Source: Apostichopus californicus (lineage: Eukaryota > Echinodermata > Holothuroidea > Aspidochirotida > Stichopodidae). From it: a stretch of 22,325 bases of DNA. A program made the translations under genes and the position numbers. Positions 1 to 12,000 of the stretch are shown piece after piece. A model generated the notes under the pieces. The model saw only the letters and a list, made by a program, of their open reading frames with translations, made no database searches and was not told where the DNA came from. The DNA lies in NCBI GenBank assembly GCA_020650975.1, contig JAIPMN010016274.1, positions 1 through 22,325 of the forward strand, written 5' to 3'. How positions within the stretch are numbered: position 1 is the stretch's first letter; each line of letters begins with the position of its first letter.

Positions 1-77
1 ATTTTCTAAGAGTTCATCTATTGTTGGCATTTTTGTTTTGCAGGCTTCGGTGGTCAGAATACTTTCTAACACGTCCT
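1..77 (-). CDS. PXK: PXK exon 9, partial (runs off the left edge)
   Basis: Acceptor TTTCTTCAG|AG; two bases complete Lys367, then 25 codons run to base 1 (368-392). It reads DVLESILTTEACK followed by KMPTIDELL, the C-lobe segment expected next in PXK. The rest of the C-lobe, the basic region, the proline-rich region and the WH2 motif would lie beyond the window. Confidence 0.93.
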
Positions 78-3000
78 CTGAAGAAAGAACAGAATGGGAG
101 AGAGTTTGGATTTATAATATCAAAGATAGCAAAATGGAAAATACAGAACTATATTACTACTTGTTTAGGTACCTGACAACTGTGGCCCTCTACGTGATGT
201 AAAATGGAGGCTCTCATTTGATAACCCATTCACATGATCTGCAGAGGGTTGTTGACGTTGGTGTTACCAAAACGTGAAAGTAAATAATATTCTTTTTTCT
301 TTTTCTTTTTGTGTCTTTTCAATCTCTAGGTACAGTTTAAAGCACATTGTTCCGATCCAATCTTCATGATTGGTGGCGCTCTTCCATATTATCTCAAGCT
401 AAACTCATTGGATTTTTTACCAAATACAAACTGACAGGGCTTTGAATTACAATGAAGGTTCTAAATTAAGATGCAAAACATGCAAGAACATAGAACAAAC
501 CATTAAGATTTCAACTGTGACTTTTAAATTCATGGATCTACCTGAACCAAAAGATAAATGGGTTATGGGTTGAATAAACTCTTTGAATAAGTGACATCAA
601 TCAGGAATACTATTATTGGAGTCTTTGTTATCCGAGTCGTAAAACATAGAGCTACGGTTCTATAGATCTTCTTTCTTATGTCTGTATCTTGCGTTTCTTT
701 CTTTAAATTTGGAAGCCATTTTGCTGCTATTTCATTGTATTCACATAGAGTTATGATTCTATATATCTTCTTTCGTATGTTTGTGTTTTGCATTTCTTTC
801 TTTAAATTTGGAAGCCATTTTGCTGCTATTACATTGTATTCACATAGAGCTACGATTCTATAGATCTTCTTTCTTATGTCTTTCTTAAGTCCACTTTATG
901 TATGTATAAATTGTCAGTGTTTGTGTGTGTGTGTGGGTATGTATTAAATTAATGTTGCATTTAAAACTGAACAGATTATCTTGCAAACTGTGTATGGCCA
1001 AACTTGGGCAAATTTGGACAGAATTTCTTGACTTCTGTTACTTTTGCATGTACTTTACAACCGCGGTCAACAAAATTGTTACAAAACCACAGACAGACAA
1101 TCCAATCTCATCTTCTTTGTATCTGTTGATAACATTTCTTTTCTTTTAAGAACTGAAAATATCAAAAAAACTGTTTTGTAATTTTTTTTAAATTAATATT
1201 AAGTTAATAAAATTTTAATTTTCAACCCACTTTAAAAAAATTAACACTACTTTTTTTAAAAACATTTTTTGTTTACGTCTACTTACTTATTTGAGGTGGC
1301 ACTGTGTGTGGGAAATCGTCCTTGGAAGCTGCGTTGAGAGGATTGCCAAACGTCATCTCGTAGAGCAGATGACCAAAGCAGTATACATCAATGGCTTGCA
1401 TTGTCTATCAAACCAAAATAACAAACATGGGTCAAACATTGGTCAAGCATACTAAACAATTTTTTGAGTTATTTGTGTAAAAATTCTGCCTTTTTTTTTA
1501 GATTTTTTTTATTTGTTGTTTCAATTACAAAAAAACATAAAAACGAGTTCCTAAAACTGAAGTATAAAGCCAAACACGAGCCACTTTTCACAAATTTTTT
1601 TCATATTTTTTCCTTGAAATAGTTTAACCATGTTCATACAAAAATCAACATAAAAGGAGTTTTAAATCCAGAAAAGAAGAAATAAATGTCGTTGGAATGA
1701 ATTGTGCAGCGAGATATTTTCATTCCTGCAGATGTGAAGTTTAATATACAATCTTAACTATAAAGGCAGTCAGTGGTATAAAATCTTGCAGGTGAATTGA
1801 ATTAAGTCAAACGTTTAGTTTTTATCTTATGAAGGAAGCATGTTGATAACTTTCAAAAGCGCGTGATGTGTCTCACATTGAACGTAGGCCCTTGTTGCCA
1901 TGGCACCCTTCACATAGTAAGTAATATTTATTTTTCCCCCCATACAATTATTGACGTTCAGGCATTTGCCAGGTTTATAACCCAAAGTCCACAAACTTGA
2001 AATTATACAGTTTGAAAGGAGCAAAAATTATTTTCGGGAAGAACAGGATTTGAACCAGACATTAGGATTAAAAATCGTGTGCTCTACCAACCGAGCTATT
2101 AGTCGATAGCGACTAGTATGTTTCTGATGGGGTGTGGTCGCCAGTTACTCAGTGGATAAGGTACTGTTTCTGACTGCCCCACCCCACACCTCCCACAAAA
2201 AGAAACGGTTATATAGGGTAGCTACAGTTAACCAAGTGCTGGATAGCTCGGTGGGTAGAGCGTGGGAACTTGTAGTCCCGAGGCCACTGTTACAAATCCT
2301 GTGAAAGTAAATAATGTCCTTACTCTTATCAAATTGTTTATAATTTCCAAGTCAGTTGTCTCTTGTCGATTTACATAAAAAAATAATTGAATTTTATTAA
2401 CGCACGCCTCATTCTTCTAAATTTTAAGTGGGGAAATCCTGCCTGCAAGTGAAGACGTCCAAACTCACATTTATCTTCCTGAATTGTACTATGTAAGACC
2501 TGTAATAACCAGGAAGACCAAGAAGCGAGTTCTCTATGTCCAGTAACCGGCAGGCGTTTCCTTCGAGTACGACGTTGCCGGCATGGAGGTGACCGTATGG
2601 AAAGTCTTTCTCGTGGAGGAACTTGAGAGCCTTGCAAAGAGTGAACAGAATCGAGACAATTAAAATGGTACTTCTTCTTAAAGGGCTGTTGTATTTCTCA
2701 ATTCAATTAATTATGCACCTTCTCAAAGGGATGAAAAGCAATATTCCAGACTACACAACACATGACGTAGCATGTACAGTAAATCCACAACAGTGCACAT
2801 TAAAATCAATCAGCAAATAAACAAGCACACTTGGATATGTGAACCAAAAGGAGCTTGACTAATGCAAAATGATTAATGTGTGTACAATGAAAAAGAGACA
2901 TTCTGTTGGTGACATGTATGGATTTCCAGGACATAGGTCACATCGCAGAGAAAGAAGTGAAAATATACTCGTGCACACAAAATTAACGTTAAAGTACATA

Positions 3001-6000
3001 ACTGTGACTAAACATTGCAAATGTGAGAATGCATAAAGAAATGGGCAAATGCTCTATGCAAAGACTGTTAGGCATAGGAATGCCAGAAAAAAGCAGGAAC
3101 ACTTCATGAACTGTGGGCTAGGTTTATTGCAGAGGAAGGGGGTGTGTGGGGGGTGGGCTGGTACATCAATGAATCAACAATTAAATGTGAGGCATGATCT
3201 AAGTTTTGGAATCATGAAAAACCAAAGACCCAAATGTTGCTTACAGAAGGAAGAAAACTCAGTCTTTGCAAAAACTTATTGAACCATGATAGACAAATGG
3301 TTTTTCTCTACAGGAAATAAATGATCTTGATAATATTTCTGTTCACAGCAATTTTCCCTCCCAAAAGTCCTCAGGTTTTACCGAATGCAGAGAACTGAAG
3401 TCAAGGTAACCATTTTTATATTGATATTACCCTAGAATTTTACTGAATTTCACTGAAATATCCTAAAAGACTCACTTCAAGGATCTGTCTTCCATACAAC
3501 TTTATTGTTGCCGTGTCAAATCCAACGTATGCCTTCGGTCGGCAATATTTCTTGAGAAACTGTCCCTTGGGTTTGGTCTGCGAGAGATGGAATTACAAAC
3601 AATAAATAAGACAAAAAGTATCCTACTTAAAGTAATATATTTTAGGAATATGATGCAAGAATAATGTCAAATTGAGAGTTTCAGGTTGGTCGATGGGAAT
3701 CATTCCCTGTCCAAGAGACAAACAAATAGCTTTAGACTCCAAGCACCCCCTTTAAATCAGTTGCGAGGGGTTATGTGCCAACAGGCTTTCAACATGCCAA
3801 AACTATTACCTGGTATGGATGATTACGAGCAACACACTTACTATCTTCCCACCACAACTGTACTCAAGCTTTACTGTCCAAAATGTGAGATAAGTGAGGA
3901 GGATGTTAATATTTTGTTGCGTTCTATTTTAACATTTGGACCTATATTTTAATTAGCTTTGTTCCAAACTCACTTAACATATTTGGTCTCTGAGCGTCCC
4001 TGTACCGTGGACTGTCCTGATGAGGAAACCGCCTGTATCTTGGACGTTCTATTTTAACATTTAGACCTATATTTTATCTTTCTTTGTTCTAAACTCACTT
4101 TACATATTTGGTCTCTGAACGTCCCTGTACCTTGGAATGTCCTGATGACAAACCCACCTGTATCTTGTATGTTCTATTTTAACATTTAGACCTATATTTT
4201 AATTAGCTTTGTTCTAAACTCACTTTACATATTTGGTCTCTGAGTGTCCCTGTACCGTGGAATGTTCTGATGACGAAACCGCCTGTATCTTGGCAAGTTG
4301 CAAACGTGACTGGATAAATGAATGGATGCTGGAGTGAAGGCATCACCTTTAAGAGCGGAGCTAAGTCTCGATTATCCAGAACCTTATCAGCTCCAAATGC
4401 ACTCTGACGAGGAAAAAACAAAATGTGAAATTATACAATTTCTCGGAATAACTTATCTCAGAAACTTTAAAATGTACAAATGCATGCGAAATGTACAAGG
4501 GAATTTGCTCTCTGCCAGCAAAATTTTCACATCATTCATTTACTTCTAAAATTTACCTCCAGCAAGAAATGAATATAAAAAGTGCGGAGTAAATGGGCAA
4601 TTTTCAAAACAAAAAAAGACAACAAAAAAGAAGTATACAATTCTATTGAAAATGCTACCCTGCCTTTTTCACTGTCACAGAGATGACGCTCAATGAAGCT
4701 TAACATGTAGGCGGAGGTTTTTTACCCTATTATATTCGCACAGTGCAACTACAACTACAATCGCCATTTGGAATACTTCGCTCACCAACATTGGCGCAGT
4801 AGCAATTAAATATTTGTGTTCTCTATGATTTTAAAACACTGAAAGGCAAAAAGACAAAAAAATTCTTTCTTAAATGTAATATCAAATAATTTCCAGTTTT
4901 GTGATTATTTGTTTGTGTGCTTCTTTATATCTTTGTCATCAACAATTTTTTGGGGGGTTTTGAAACAATTTTACCCTTTGATTAAATCCATTGAACAACA
5001 ACCTCCTTCATTGTTTTGAACATAATACGTTAAAATTATGAACATTTCTGATAGAACACAAAACATGTTTAACTAAAACATTTTTTTTTTAATATTTCAA
5101 CTACAGTGTCTTATCTGTACAATATGGCCCTGTAGTTTCATAGATCTACTGTACATTGAGAATAGAAGGTCAATACCAAATATTGATCATTTGAGAGGTA
5201 TTTGCAAGAGTTTCTTGATGTATATCAAAGGTCTGTTGGTCAGTGCCACTAGTACAATCAACTAGCCACATATTTCCATGCTCATTATCTATGTACAACT
5301 GCAGTATGGCAATTAACTGAAATCAACGAACTGATTCGACTTCTCCTTTCACACCAGTGTTGTAATATGTTGCCAGGTCCCTAATTCTCCAAGATGAAAG
5401 GACCCGAAAAAGATTCATATTTTCAGGTAGAGATTATACAGTGACTCAAGTCAATGCCTTTGAATCGAGTCCAGAAGATCGCTGGTCGCGACTCGACTCA
5501 ACCTTACGATAAAGTCTGTGACTCGTTCACAACAATGATTTAAATTAAACTTACCCATGCTAACACCTGTTTCACTTTTGCTTGATCTTTTGGCCTGACC
5601 ATAAAGAAACATTTCCTTATCCGCCAACCCATGTCTTTGAGAGGCTCGACCATATCCCAGAACGGCTCTGACCTGAACAACATGGACACATGTTGAAGCG
5701 CCACCTCTGAGGAGAAACAATCGAGTAAAACATGGCTGACCCGATACACACTTTCGTAATTTACTTCAATTTCGCACAATTTCTTTGCACCTATCGATAA
5801 AGTACATAAAATACTATCAGTGTTGAATAAGATGTGTGGAAGAAGTAGCGACCATGCACCACAAGGTCAATTGAGTTTAAGACCTGTTAAGGTTTTCCAG
5901 ATTTTCAAGAAATGTTTCTCCAAAAAGAACAGAAGTTATAACTAAATACCACAACTTTATTGGCAAACCGTTTATAAAAAGAGACAGTTTTCCGCAGATG

Positions 6001-9000
6001 TTCACATTGTTTCTCTCAGATCACGAAACCTAAAGAAAATAGCCCTAAGTATCATTGAGACACAGACCATACCATACCATCAGTTTAAGTCTGTGTGATA
6101 GATATACCTGTCATGAACTAATGCACCAAATAGTGCTGCAGAAATTGTATTCCATTTAGGAGACATCGCATACTGTATTTCATGATTCTTCACACACAGA
6201 CACGGCTGGAGACTCGATCAAGTCTAAATATGACACGATCAAACCATGTCTGCTTCGAGTTTTTATATTTTCTTCTGTATCTATTGCAATGTTTATTTTA
6301 CTGCGATGGAGATGGGAGTTTTGAAAAATTATGATTCTAAACTACTGAACCTCTTAATATGACCTAAACATATCTTTGGCTTCAGTGTCAACACTGTTAA
6401 CATTTCTACCTTGAAAATATGAAAAGAAGAACAGAAAGCGGGTGAAAGTTCGGCACTATGACATTCCAGATTTACTGAATGACAGCTCCCAGACAGAATT
6501 TTCAAAACTAAATAATGGAACGAGATCGATATTTTCAAGTGTTGTTCTTGACAACTTTAGATCTATGTCATATAAGCAACAGATGATGATTGTCCCCCTT
6601 CAAATAATATTGTTTTGGAATCTGCAGACTGTTCTGCTCAACCGAGAAATCAAAATCTCTTAGCTATACAGTAATCATGCATGATTTCAACTATTAAGCC
6701 AATGTTTACAACAGTTACTGTCAGTGCTCAACAACGGTACAAAACCGCATTTTTTTAGATCAACAACATCTGTTCAAAGTCCACATTTTTCACTACCTTT
6801 GAGAGACACTAAGCTTGTAACATTACACACAGCCTGCTATATATCTATGACAATATACAATGTACAGTCCTACTGACAACAACACCAATGTACATTTATA
6901 GTACATGCGCTTGTTATATTGTGTGCATAGAAAATTTAGCTGACAATTCTCAAAATCATGTGTACGGCAGTTTGCGCAGTGATGCTTTGAAACACGTTTG
7001 GGCTGTTAACATGCATTTCAAATGAAAACAAATTGCAGGCTAGGATAGGAAATTTTAATGTGTCATTCCATGTCAAATATCATCCACATTTTTGGAAATT
7101 AAGGGAATCAACCTACAAAACTCATTTTTGAGCTTTCGTAAACTTAAACTGCAATGACGAAAAAAATAAATAAAAAAATTGGGAACAAATCTGTTGCAAC
7201 ATATTCAGTGGAAATATGGATTACATGACACATTTCAAATTGACATTACTTCAATCAAGACCACTTGAGATACAGAGCTTACAGTTTTGTGTGTGTTTAT
7301 ATATATGGAAAAATCTGATGGAGTTTCAGCATAGTTACAGTCAGTCAACTGCAAACCACTAACTTGGTACATTTTCACAGAATGACAGTTTAATACAGAA
7401 GCCATGCAGGCCACTATCTTAATTGAGTCTTCTGACACTGAAATTTGCTGTTATTTGAAAAAATTGCTAATATCAATGTGCTTGAGCTAATACCCTATAT
7501 GTAAAGGAGACAAAAGACAGTATTGTATCCTTTTGACCATTTGTATGACTTTTTGTTCGTTTTTTTATTTAGGGTGGTACACCTCTGGACAGAAAGATTG
7601 ATTAATGATGCTTGTGCATGTTTTTGAATTACCTGATCGTATGACATACTGTACACATGTATGCACCAAACATGACACATGTAAATGTCATTATTAGGCT
7701 GCTTTTCGAGGTTTCGTCCCCACGTCAAATACAATTATGAATCAAAACAATCTGTTAGATAACCAAACTGAAAACATGAATTTGTCCAAGGCACACATTC
7801 ATATCATGCATGTTGTTTTGTCGCAAAACTTGACATTCATCGTACATGCAACTCCCGGTTTTATGATGAATAGCCAACACAACAATTCATTTGCCTTAAT
7901 TGCTAAAGTCTAAAAGAATAAGGACTTAGAACTGACACAGGTTGTGTATCTTTTACTACCTAAACATGACAACTAATTTCGAAAGTTTCCAAAGTAGATT
8001 CTTGCAGGTTTAAAAACCAAAACAGTAGCTCAATTTAATAAAACATATGAGGATAAAATTTGGTATTTAAACAACTAGTGATGGGGGGGGGGGAAGGTTT
8101 TAAGTGTGGGAACATAAATTTTGCAGTGAATATTTGACTCTAAAATAGGACAATAGACAAACATCAATTTTGTGCTATAAAACCTTTTAAACGAAAGCTA
8201 TCTATTAAATCCTAGCGTGAGCTTTGTTCTAAAGAGCAACCTTAAAGCAGCATTTTGCGTCCTTTCTATGATTTTTCTCAACCTCACTGATTCCACTATG
8301 CCATAACGACATACATAACTAGCATATCTATATAAATCTTACTTCAAATGGTGGCATAAAAGTCGAAAATTTGCAACTTTCAACTTTGTTTTTCTCCAAG
8401 ATATTTTCCGTTGGGATCCCAATAAACCTCGCCCATGATATGAATATTTAAACACTGCGAACGTCATTGACCAATACGTAATACAACACCAGCTTGATTT
8501 GTGTACAGTCTATATGGCAGTTGTACCAGGGAGTTCCATAACAACTCCCTGGTTGTACCAACGCAAAGTCTTGAATCTATTTTTAGCAACGGCTCATCAC
8601 TTAACCTAGATCTCTGATTGGCTGAATTCAAACTAGTGGGTTTGGGGGAACTGTATGCGATTAATTTTAAAAGTGGAATTTGTCGGGGGCACTTTTCTCA
8701 TTATCTGCAACTATCCTTAATTACTCGCCAATTAACGTTGTTGGCAGGGAAAAACTTGGCTAATATCTTAGTTTGCTGTTTTGTGATTGATATATGTAAA
8801 AAACTCAATGGACATGTCAAAAAAGTAGAAAACGGCGACCAAACGCAAAATGCTGCTCTAATCTGTATAAAATTTTCCTTGTTAAAGCTACATCTCCCTA
8901 CCTTCCCCTAACATGAACACTCACAGAATTTGACGATGTTTTAAGTAAAACTCTGTCCGATAACGCTTGGAATGTAAACTGGCATCAAACAGTCAAAATA

Positions 9001-12000
9001 TTTGGTATGTACGTTACCTGATAAATCTACAGGGTAGTTTGTTGGATCTAGAAATTTTTTAAAAATCAGACTGCTGGAGAGCATATGATGTGAGAGAATG
9101 AGGCTAAGGTATCTCTGAAGTGCCATCTGTCTGTCCGCTACAAATTCACGCTCCATGTTCCCAAAGATTTTCTTTGGCGGCAGTGGTAGTTCAAGGTTAC
9201 TGGTTTTCAATTGTTCGTGCAAGGCTACAAAGTCGCTGTATCTTCTGTGAATCTGTGATTGAAAGGTAGAAAAAAAGAACGAAAAAGAATAGAATAACGA
9301 GAGTCGATAAGAATGGTTTTTAACTTTTTATCATATTGCATTATATATATTGTTATGTTACTTCATACTTGTACAACCTTTTAGAATACACACCTACTGG
9401 TCAAAATGATATCTACTATCCAACAACTATGAAAATAAAGCTTTGTATTAAGAAACTTTCTTAATAAAAACAATGCTAGATTTTGAAAGCTTATATGTAA
9501 TAAAAAAAAAATGTTTTTTTTCTCTGAATCTCCTTGTAGCCACTTTTATGCTGTATGGGTATCCGATATCTGTCAGTCGTTTACAAGATTTCCTGGTGCT
9601 TTGCAAGTTTTTTTCACAAATTCACAATTTAGTTGGCACACCATCTCGTTTATAAATATTATCTTAATGACTAGGCCTACCTTTTATGCAACACAGAGGA
9701 AGTCCTGAAATTTGTTTATCAACAATTTTACATCCACTGTTTTTCACTGTACTTGATTTATCTCCAATATTCCTTAGAAGGTTAATTGCAATATTTATGT
9801 TCTTGAACTGTTCTAATGCCCTTTCCGGGTTTTCTTCCTTATACTCTAGCCTACAACAAACCAGCTCAGTTGGTAAAGCATATAAGTCCAATATTGGACT
9901 TTCCATGCCATAACCTGGGGTCACTCAACACTTCAAACCATTTGGCACTTTCAAAACTTTAGTACCATTTATCCTACTGTAATGGGACTTCAGTGTATAC
10001 TTTGTTTTTTCCGTCTCTCAAAACATTACAGTACTTGCCAAGTCTGAGATATATATAGCAAAGGGTATGTAATCTAGTCTGTACTAAAGGATGCACAGGT
10101 ATGCTGAACAAGAAAAGACTAAAAGACTTCATCATCAAAGTCTGAGATCCAAATCAAAGCCATCATTGTAAACATGATAGTTAACTGATTCCAGCTGGGA
10201 ACCCTTCCTGGCCTTAATTAGGTCATCCCAGGAAATCAACCTAGTACAAAAAGATGCCAGAGAATTTAACTGGAAAGTGATGATGGATGTAACAGGAAAT
10301 ATTCGGGTGCACCCTCTTACCTGCCAATTTTTCTCGGGATTTGGACCTCGTTGAACTCTGATGACATAGTCCTGAAATGAAAAAATGATGTCACAAGAAT
10401 CTTTTATGTTTTCCTTTTTCAAATCGTAGTTATTGGCATGCGCATCTTATGATTGTACACAGCTCTGAGGAAATGTTGAAAACCCTTATTATTATTTATA
10501 ATAATCATAATTATCAGCAGTTATTTTAATAGAATTTGATATAAAATCACAAGTGGCCCCCCATTTATGAAAGAGAGTCAAACAATGATCAAGTTAGAAC
10601 TTCAACCGACATTTCTACTGCCAAATTCGGATCACCTTGAACCCTCTCTGAAAAATACCCTTAGTCTAATCTGACACTCGCTAAACGAGTACTAGGAAAT
10701 ATTTTGGAGGGTCAGAAACTCTGGAAAGTTGATACTATTTCTGTGAAACAGTAATTTAGCAAGTCACAACATCATGCTTAAAATTACCAGCAAATGGCGG
10801 TTTAAACTGTACAAAAATGAAAAAAAAATCCTCTTGTACAGTTTGCTATTTCTACAAATCAAAGAAACTGACTAGTCAAGTTTTTAGCTCAACCCTTATG
10901 TCCATAGGTTGCCATAAAAAAAAACGGTAGAGATTTAATAGCTGTGCGTGCACTATCATTGTTTCTTTCTGGAAAGAAAGTGGATTTGGAATGGGAACAG
11001 CTGTTTTTGCTTCAATTGGTTACGCTTAGTAAGTTTACCAAACCAAGTTAAATTACTTGAAGTTGCAATTAATCAAACTAAAATTCTTTCAACTACTAAA
11101 GGTTGACAAATGGAAATTCAGTGAATTTGTTTACATTCTCAACCATTCAATAAAGTACAAACCAAATTGGAAAACTAATAAAGCTTTTCTGTTTATTAAA
11201 AATTAGTTGACATATGATGTGATTTGATAAAGCAATGAACTACATTATAATGGGCTTTAAGTATGAAATATCATCAAGTTATGATTTATCAAAATCAACT
11301 TAAAAAAATGTTGCTGAAATAATGGATGTACCTCTCAATATATTGATCTAGTTAACATAATTTTGTTCACACCATAACTACAATGAAATGTGTTTCTTTT
11401 CCCTCTTGAAACAGCAGCTGGTAGCAAGCTTGAAGCCAAGCGGATTAATGTCTTGGTTCCCTATGAGGAGGGATTAGTTATTACATGCAAGGCCTTGGTT
11501 CACACCTTAACATGAACTGTAAACACAGAAACATTTGGCACTGAATAATATTAGAAAGCACAAGTGAGTCATATAGGGTGGCCACTGATGCAACATCAAA
11601 ATGGAGGACACATCTAGGAGGCATCTTAAGATAAGTTGTTTTTGTGTCAGTATTATGTCATTGGGCCCCCTCTTTGTGCTCGTCACTGTATGGGCTACAT
11701 ATACCTCACAATTTTCACGTACATATAAATGTATAGTGCACAAACAAACTGCTTTTAAGTGCTCTGTGAGATCTGCAAACTTATATCAAACGACTGTCAT
11801 TTAGTTTCAAATCATTTTATAAATGCATCCAGCCAGAGGTGAAGCCAGATGAAATACAGTTCACTGAATTTATTAACAAGTGGCCACCCTTGTTTGTCTT
11901 TGTAGGAGGGGACCGGCTGTGTGTCTATCAATTATTCACCCCTCTTCCTTTTCAAAAAGGACCAAAATTTGATAACAATATACCTCATCATATAATATAC

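Larger units (their letters stand above)
5707..9017 (-). other. PXK intron 3 (largest intron)
   Basis: About 3.3 kb. From 5707 to 8080 I see only AT-rich unique-looking sequence. An 11-base G run lies at 8083-8093. A candidate TTAA-type MITE spans 8242-8861, with a tiny palindromic insertion inside it at 8527-8551. The 97-codon frame at 8618-8911 lies mostly within the MITE candidate and is not recognisable. Confidence 0.7.

Noticed and set aside
2043..2110. Functional lysine tRNA gene
   Set aside because: A and B boxes are present, but the anticodon stem is mismatched and no acceptor stem pairs well.
3686..3952. 88-codon plus-strand open frame with a CPKC-like pair
   Set aside because: A single CxxC is not enough; it runs into the 125-bp tandem array and is antisense to PXK intron 5.
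8618..8911. 97-codon plus-strand open frame
   Set aside because: Overlaps the end of the MITE candidate and shows no recognisable protein; antisense to PXK intron 3.
9863..9879. tRNA A-box-like word
   Set aside because: No B box or paired stems at tRNA spacing, so not called as a tRNA or SINE.
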